DNA of 9,628 nt from assembly GCA_964423615.1 (NCBI GenBank), contig CAYRFQ010000166.1, forward strand, positions 1 to 9,628, written 5' to 3'. The DNA is from CAYRFQ01 sp964423615 (lineage in GTDB: Bacteria > Planctomycetota > Planctomycetia > Gemmatales > Gemmataceae). Below, piece by piece: positions 6,173 through 9,628 of this stretch. The position numbers and the translations under genes are program-made. The notes below the pieces were generated by a model, which had not been told where the DNA came from, made no database searches, and worked only from the letters and a program-made list of their open reading frames with translations. How positions within the stretch are numbered: position 1 is the stretch's first letter; every line of letters begins with the position of its first letter.

Positions 6173-7312
6173 ATGGCTTGGGTGACTCAGAAGAAGCGCG
6201 ATATCGAAGCGAAGGGAGCGAAAGCTGCTCCCTGGGTATGCGAGTGGTATGACGTCGATGGCAACCGTCGTTCGAAGACGTTTGCTGCTGGATTCAAGGG
6301 GAAGAAGGCGGCCGAGCGATATGCGGTCAAGATCGAAGACCAATTGCTTTCGGGAGAAACCCAGACGACCAACACACGCAAGACATGGTCGGAACTGAGG
6401 GCAGAATACGAAGAGGCTGCGATTCCTGGCGTGTCTACAAAGACAGCTGGCTTGATCCGGACTGCTCTGAACCACTTCGAGAGACTTTGTACTCCGAAGC
6501 GAATCGCAGGGATCAACAACGCCATGCTCACTAAATATGTCAACGCGAGGAGGAAAGAACCCGGCAAGAAGCCTGGATCAACCATCTCTCCTTCCAGCAT
6601 CAATCATGAGCTTGGGTACATCAAGGCCGTGCTCCACAAGGCCGTTGACTTTGGATATCTCCAGACGGCTCCCAAGTTCCCAAAGGTTCGAGAACCCAAG
6701 AAGCTCAAACACTATGTTACTCCTGATCATTTTGAAGCCATCTACGAAGCTTGTGACCAGATCGATACTCCCATGGCGAAGGGGGTGGAGTCTGCTGGTT
6801 GGTGGCGAGGGCTGTTGACTTTCCAATTCCTAACTGGATGGAGAATCTCCGAAGTACTTGCTCTGCGGAAGGAAGACGTTGACCTCAAAACTGGACAGTG
6901 CCTCACTCGGCATGGAGACAACAAAGCAACACGCGACGAGTTCGTAACTCTTCCAGCGGTCGTGATGGCACACGTTGAACCACTCCTCTCCGATCGGGAG
7001 CTGGTCTTCCCCTGGTATCACAGTCGTCGCTGTCTCACGCAATGGTTTGAGAAAATCCAGAAGGCTGCCAAAATCACCCTCGTTTGCCGAGAGGAGCACG
7101 ATCATACTCCAAGCTGTCCGTATTACGGGTTCCACGACTTGAGGCGAGGGTTCGCGTCCCTCAACGCAGGACGGTTACCCTCCGATGTGCTTCAGCGACT
7201 CATGAGACACAAAGACTTCAAGACCACCAAAAGGTACATCCAGTTCGCCGAGGATGTTAACGCGAATGCACCCGATGTGTTTGTCCCTGATATCTTCAAG
7301 AAGAAAGAGTAA
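6173..7312 (+). CDS. Tyrosine recombinase / phage-type integrase
   Basis: This 379-aa site-specific recombinase of the lambda-integrase family is apparently complete and intact. Residues about 20-60 form an Arm-type or strand-rich N-terminus (WVCEWYDVDGNRRSKTF). Residues about 70-170 match a SAM-like core-binding domain (TWSELRAEYEE; SSINHELGYIKAVLHKAVDFG). The catalytic domain runs from about 183 to 360. Catalytic residues visible are Arg224 in TGWRISEVLAL, probable Lys251 in the beta-hairpin DNKATRDE, His321 and Arg324 in HDLRRGFAS, His346 in LMRHKDFKTT, and the nucleophile Tyr355 in KRYIQF. Between Lys251 and the HxxR box a short Cys/His-rich insert (CREEHDHTPSC, 305-315) could bind a metal. 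ATG 6173 is supported by AAAAGGG about 6 nt upstream. The enzyme acts by cutting and rejoining DNA at att sites to insert or excise an element. Its place beside the sensor-protease operon and convergent to fusA suggests the operon could be mobile cargo. Confidence 0.93.
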   Translation: MAWVTQKKRDIEAKGAKAAPWVCEWYDVDGNRRSKTFAAGFKGKKAAERYAVKIEDQLLSGETQTTNTRKTWSELRAEYEEAAIPGVSTKTAGLIRTALNHFERLCTPKRIAGINNAMLTKYVNARRKEPGKKPGSTISPSSINHELGYIKAVLHKAVDFGYLQTAPKFPKVREPKKLKHYVTPDHFEAIYEACDQIDTPMAKGVESAGWWRGLLTFQFLTGWRISEVLALRKEDVDLKTGQCLTRHGDNKATRDEFVTLPAVVMAHVEPLLSDRELVFPWYHSRRCLTQWFEKIQKAAKITLVCREEHDHTPSCPYYGFHDLRRGFASLNAGRLPSDVLQRLMRHKDFKTTKRYIQFAEDVNANAPDVFVPDIFKKKE

Positions 7313-7314
7313 CG

Positions 7315-7346
7315 AAGTCTCCGCAAGAACACCGTGGAGACTTTTT
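7315..7346 (+). terminator. Intrinsic terminator of the integrase
   Basis: AAGTCTCC at 7315-7322 pairs with GGAGACTT at 7336-7343, extendable inward by a G-T and a C-G pair. The T-run at 7342-7346 follows the stem on the + strand. It begins 2 nt after the integrase stop codon. Confidence 0.75.
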
Positions 7347-7402
7347 GGAGAGCAAGAGGGAAGATGATGGATTTTGGCCCGGATTTTATCCGACTCATAA
7401 CG

Positions 7403-7434
7403 AAAACACCCACCGGTGGGCGATCCGGTGGGTG
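7403..7434 (-). terminator. Intrinsic terminator of fusA
   Basis: CACCCACCGG at 7407-7416 and CCGGTGGGTG at 7425-7434 form a perfect 10-bp, GC-rich stem with an 8-nt loop. On the minus strand it is followed by TTTT (A-run 7403-7406). It lies about 60 bp downstream of the fusA stop and converges with the integrase terminator. Confidence 0.72.
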
Positions 7435-7441
7435 CTTCGAG

Positions 7442-7466
7442 GAATCGGGCGTGTGCCGCCCGATTC
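7442..7466. repeat. Perfect hairpin between fusA stop and its terminator
   Basis: GAATCGGGCG at 7442-7451 pairs perfectly with CGCCCGATTC at 7457-7466 around the 5-nt loop TGTGC. There is no T-run on either side, so it is not itself a standard terminator. It would form in the fusA 3' untranslated region, just ahead of the terminator, and may protect the transcript end or act as a pause element. Confidence 0.6.
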
Positions 7467-7494
7467 ACATATCTTGATAGAACCAAACGTTTGG

Positions 7495-9603
7495 TTACTT
7501 CTTTCTCCTGGCTTCTTCCTCTTCTTGAGCCTTCTTGATCACATCATCGGCGAGGTTGTTCGGCAGGGGTTTGTACTTCGCGAACTCCATGCTGAATGTA
7601 CCCTTACCTTGGGTGATGGACCGCAAGTCATTCGAGTAACCGAACATTTCTGAGAGCGGCACCTCGGCGAGGAGAACGGCGAAGTTGTCGCGAGCTTCGG
7701 TGCTGACGATGATCCCTCGTTTCGAGGAAAGTTGTCCTGTCACGCCACCCTGGAATTCGCTGGGGCATTCTACCTCAACGTTCATGATTGGCTCAAGGAG
7801 AATTGGGCCAGCCTTGCGGAACGTCTCGCGGAAGCACTCGAAAGCGGTCAGTTCGAAGGACATGTTCGAGGAGTCGACGTCGTGGTAACCACCGTCGTCG
7901 AGCACCATTTTGACCCGAACGACCTCGTATCCGGCGACAGGGCCTTTTTCCATCGCCCGTTTGAAACCTTTCTCGACCGACGGGATGTATTCGGTCGGAA
8001 TGCGTCCTTGGACGATGTTATCTTCGAAAACGAAGTTGTCCTCGGTATCTTCCGGAAGGGGAATCATTTTCCCGACGATCTTACCATACTGACCTGAACC
8101 ACCAGTTTGCTTTTTGCGTGTGTGGTCGTAGGCGACTTCTCTGGTACAAGTCTCGCGGTAACTCACCTTGGGTTGACCGACGGTTACTTCGGCACCGTAT
8201 TCGCGTTGAATACGGTCGGTGTAAATCTCCAGGTGGAGTTCACCCATTCCCGATATGATCGTTTCTTTCGTTTCCGGATCTTGGTGAACCCGGAACGTTG
8301 GGTCTTCCCGCATGAAGCGGTTGAGGGCCTTAGAAAGTTTGTCGGAGTCGGCTCTTTTGTTTGGCACGATCGACAACGAGATGACCGGCTCGGGTGCGTA
8401 GATGCTTTCGAGCGAGTAGTTCAACCCGTCTCCACAGAAGGTATCTCCGGTAGCACAATCGATGCCCATGACGGCGATGATGTCGCCCGCGCCGGCGGCG
8501 TCGATGTCTTCGCGGTCGGCGGCGTGAACCCGCAGGATACGGCTGATCCGGGCCTTCTTTCGCATACGGCTGTTGACGTAGGTCTCGCCTTTGCGGAGGG
8601 TTCCCTGGTAGACACGCATGTAGGTAACCTGACCGAATGGTTCTTCGACCAACTTGAAGGCCATGGCGACGAGGGGTTTTTCGTCGTCCGGAACGAGCTT
8701 GATTTCGCTTTCGTCTTCGGGGACGTCCTTGCGGTTGTCCGTCGCCGTCATCGTCACGTCGAGTGGACTCGGTAGGTATTTCGTAACCCCGTCGAGGAGG
8801 AGTTGCACGCCCTTGTTCTTGTAAGCTGAGCCGAAGAACAGGGGAACGATCTGCAAAGCAATGGTTTCCTTGCGGATGACGTCCTCGATCATCTCCTGGT
8901 CGGGTTCTTGGTCTTCGAGTAGCAACTCGGTCATCTCGTCGGAGAAGGCCGAAAGTTTGTCGAGCATCTCGGCGCGGGCGTCCTTGGCTTCGTCGACGAG
9001 GTCGTCGGGGATGGCTTCACGGCGGACATTCTCACCGTTTTCGCCGTCGAAGTAGACGGCTTCCATCTTGATGAGATCGACGGCGCCGATGTGGTCCATT
9101 TCCAACCCGATGGGAATCTGTAGCGGGACAATGGCCAGCCCGAGTTTCTCTTCGAGAGAATCGATGACCTTCGGTGGGTTGGCTCCGGTCCGGTCCATCT
9201 TGTTGACGAACACGACTCGAGGAATCTTGTATCGCTTCATCTGACGGTCGACCGTCAGGGTTTGGGACTGGACGCCTTCGACGGCCGTGACGACGAGCAC
9301 GGCGCCGTCGAGGACGCGGAGCGAGCGTTCGACTTCGACCGTGAAGTCGACGTGGCCGGGTGTGTCGATGATGTTGATCGGATGGCCTTCCCACGCAACG
9401 GTGGTAGCCGCCGAGGTAATCGTGATTCCCCGTTCCTTCTCTTGCTCCATGTGGTCCATTACGGCCCCGTCACCCCCACCACGAACCTCCTCGATCTTGT
9501 GGGTCTTCCCAGCGTAGAAGAGGATACGCTCCGTCAGTGTCGTTTTGCCGGAGTCGATGTGTGCAGAGATACCAATGTTACGGAGCAGTTGGAGGTTTTC
9601 CAT
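7495..9603 (-). CDS. fusA: Translation elongation factor G (EFG1/spd type)
   Basis: This 702-aa GTPase is full length for EF-G. It drives translocation of tRNA and mRNA on the ribosome using GTP, in the cytosol. Domain I shows the G motifs: P-loop AHIDSGKTT (14-22), switch I RGITITSAAT (58-67), DTPGH (80-84) and NKMD (134-137). Domain II follows (PFGQVTYMRVYQGTLRKGET), then domain III with EDPTF and SGMGELHLEIY, domain IV (KKQTGGSGQYGK; EYIPSVEKGF) and domain V ending in LSEMFGYSNDLRSITQGKG. The P-loop Ser in place of the common Ala, together with sequence resembling human mitochondrial EFG1 (NIGISAHIDSGKTTLTER; RGITITSAAT), places it with the spd/mtEFG1 group known from spirochaetes, planctomycetes, some proteobacteria and mitochondria. 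In that group translocation and ribosome recycling are split between EFG1 and EFG2, so a second EF-G gene is expected elsewhere. ATG 9603 matches the family N-terminus. It is a core chromosomal gene, unlike its neighbours. Confidence 0.97.
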   Translation of the reverse strand: MENLQLLRNIGISAHIDSGKTTLTERILFYAGKTHKIEEVRGGGDGAVMDHMEQEKERGITITSAATTVAWEGHPINIIDTPGHVDFTVEVERSLRVLDGAVLVVTAVEGVQSQTLTVDRQMKRYKIPRVVFVNKMDRTGANPPKVIDSLEEKLGLAIVPLQIPIGLEMDHIGAVDLIKMEAVYFDGENGENVRREAIPDDLVDEAKDARAEMLDKLSAFSDEMTELLLEDQEPDQEMIEDVIRKETIALQIVPLFFGSAYKNKGVQLLLDGVTKYLPSPLDVTMTATDNRKDVPEDESEIKLVPDDEKPLVAMAFKLVEEPFGQVTYMRVYQGTLRKGETYVNSRMRKKARISRILRVHAADREDIDAAGAGDIIAVMGIDCATGDTFCGDGLNYSLESIYAPEPVISLSIVPNKRADSDKLSKALNRFMREDPTFRVHQDPETKETIISGMGELHLEIYTDRIQREYGAEVTVGQPKVSYRETCTREVAYDHTRKKQTGGSGQYGKIVGKMIPLPEDTEDNFVFEDNIVQGRIPTEYIPSVEKGFKRAMEKGPVAGYEVVRVKMVLDDGGYHDVDSSNMSFELTAFECFRETFRKAGPILLEPIMNVEVECPSEFQGGVTGQLSSKRGIIVSTEARDNFAVLLAEVPLSEMFGYSNDLRSITQGKGTFSMEFAKYKPLPNNLADDVIKKAQEEEEARRKK

Positions 9604-9604
9604 C

Positions 9605-9623
9605 AGGCTATCGTGAGCCTCCG
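9605..9623 (-). promoter_or_regulatory. fusA Shine-Dalgarno with overlapping hairpin
   Basis: On the minus strand CGGAGG (9618-9623) is a strong Shine-Dalgarno sequence, but it lies 14 nt from the ATG, farther than usual. AGGCT (9616-9620) and AGCCT (9605-9609) can form a 5-bp hairpin that includes part of the Shine-Dalgarno and fills the spacer. It may set the effective spacing or modulate initiation; the stem is short. Confidence 0.4.
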
Positions 9624-9628
9624 AGTTT

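Noticed and set aside
7442..7466. Second hairpin after fusA as a terminator
   Set aside because: The stem is perfect, but neither side carries a T-run; the downstream stem at 7407-7434 has one and is the better terminator.
8107..8775. 222-aa plus-strand ORF
   Set aside because: It lies fully opposite fusA, whose protein is unmistakable; a shadow reading frame.
1..9628. CRISPR arrays, cas genes, nucleotide cyclases, tRNA or rRNA genes
   Set aside because: Looked for because of the sensor domains and integrase; no regularly spaced repeats, no such protein motifs and no tRNA T-arm pattern were seen.

Overview
The window most likely comes from a planctomycete, possibly Gemmataceae-like. The reasons are a translation elongation factor G of the spirochaete/planctomycete/mitochondrial EFG1 type (P-loop AHIDSGKTT), an ECF-like sigma factor with the 'GWLRRIVRNLALD' block common in planctomycetes, and a moderate-GC genome. 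The assignment rests on protein resemblance read by eye; no search was run.

Layout. Positions 1-362 are non-coding and open with a long imperfect hairpin. From 363 to 5179 five genes lie on the + strand: (A) a small membrane-anchored protein with a SAVED-like domain (363-884); (B) an ECF-like sigma factor (1085-1972); (C) an unrecognised 252-aa protein (1987-2745); (D) an unrecognised 370-aa protein with a helical N-terminal half and a probably beta-rich C-terminal half (2736-3848); (E) a 443-aa protein read as a degenerate Lon-type Ser-Lys protease domain joined to a C-terminal CARF-like domain (3848-5179). B to E are tightly packed: 14 bp between B and C, a short overlap or 11-bp gap between C and D, and a TGATG stop/start overlap between D and E. 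A is separated from B by 200 bp. Positions 5180-6172 are a long, partly AT-rich gap with hairpins, a probable minus-strand terminator and one possible small ORF. A complete tyrosine recombinase follows (6173-7312, +) with its own terminator. Finally fusA (7495-9603, -) converges on the integrase, with its own terminator between them.

How the genes may work together. SAVED and CARF domains are sensors of cyclic (oligo)nucleotide second messengers in CBASS and type III CRISPR immunity. A Lon-like protease, a sensor domain and a sigma factor in one operon strongly recalls the type III CRISPR-associated CalpL-CalpT-CalpS cascade, where the ligand activates a Lon-SAVED protease that cleaves an anti-sigma partner and frees a sigma factor. 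Here the parts are arranged differently: the protease carries a CARF-like sensor instead of SAVED, the membrane segment and a SAVED-like unit sit in a separate protein, and two unrecognised proteins occupy the place of the anti-sigma/substrate. No nucleotide cyclase, Cas gene or CRISPR array is visible in the window, so the signal source must lie outside it or be something else. The neighbouring integrase suggests that the operon may be carried on an integrated element beside fusA. The proposed cascade is inference; the domain readings are pattern recognition of moderate confidence.
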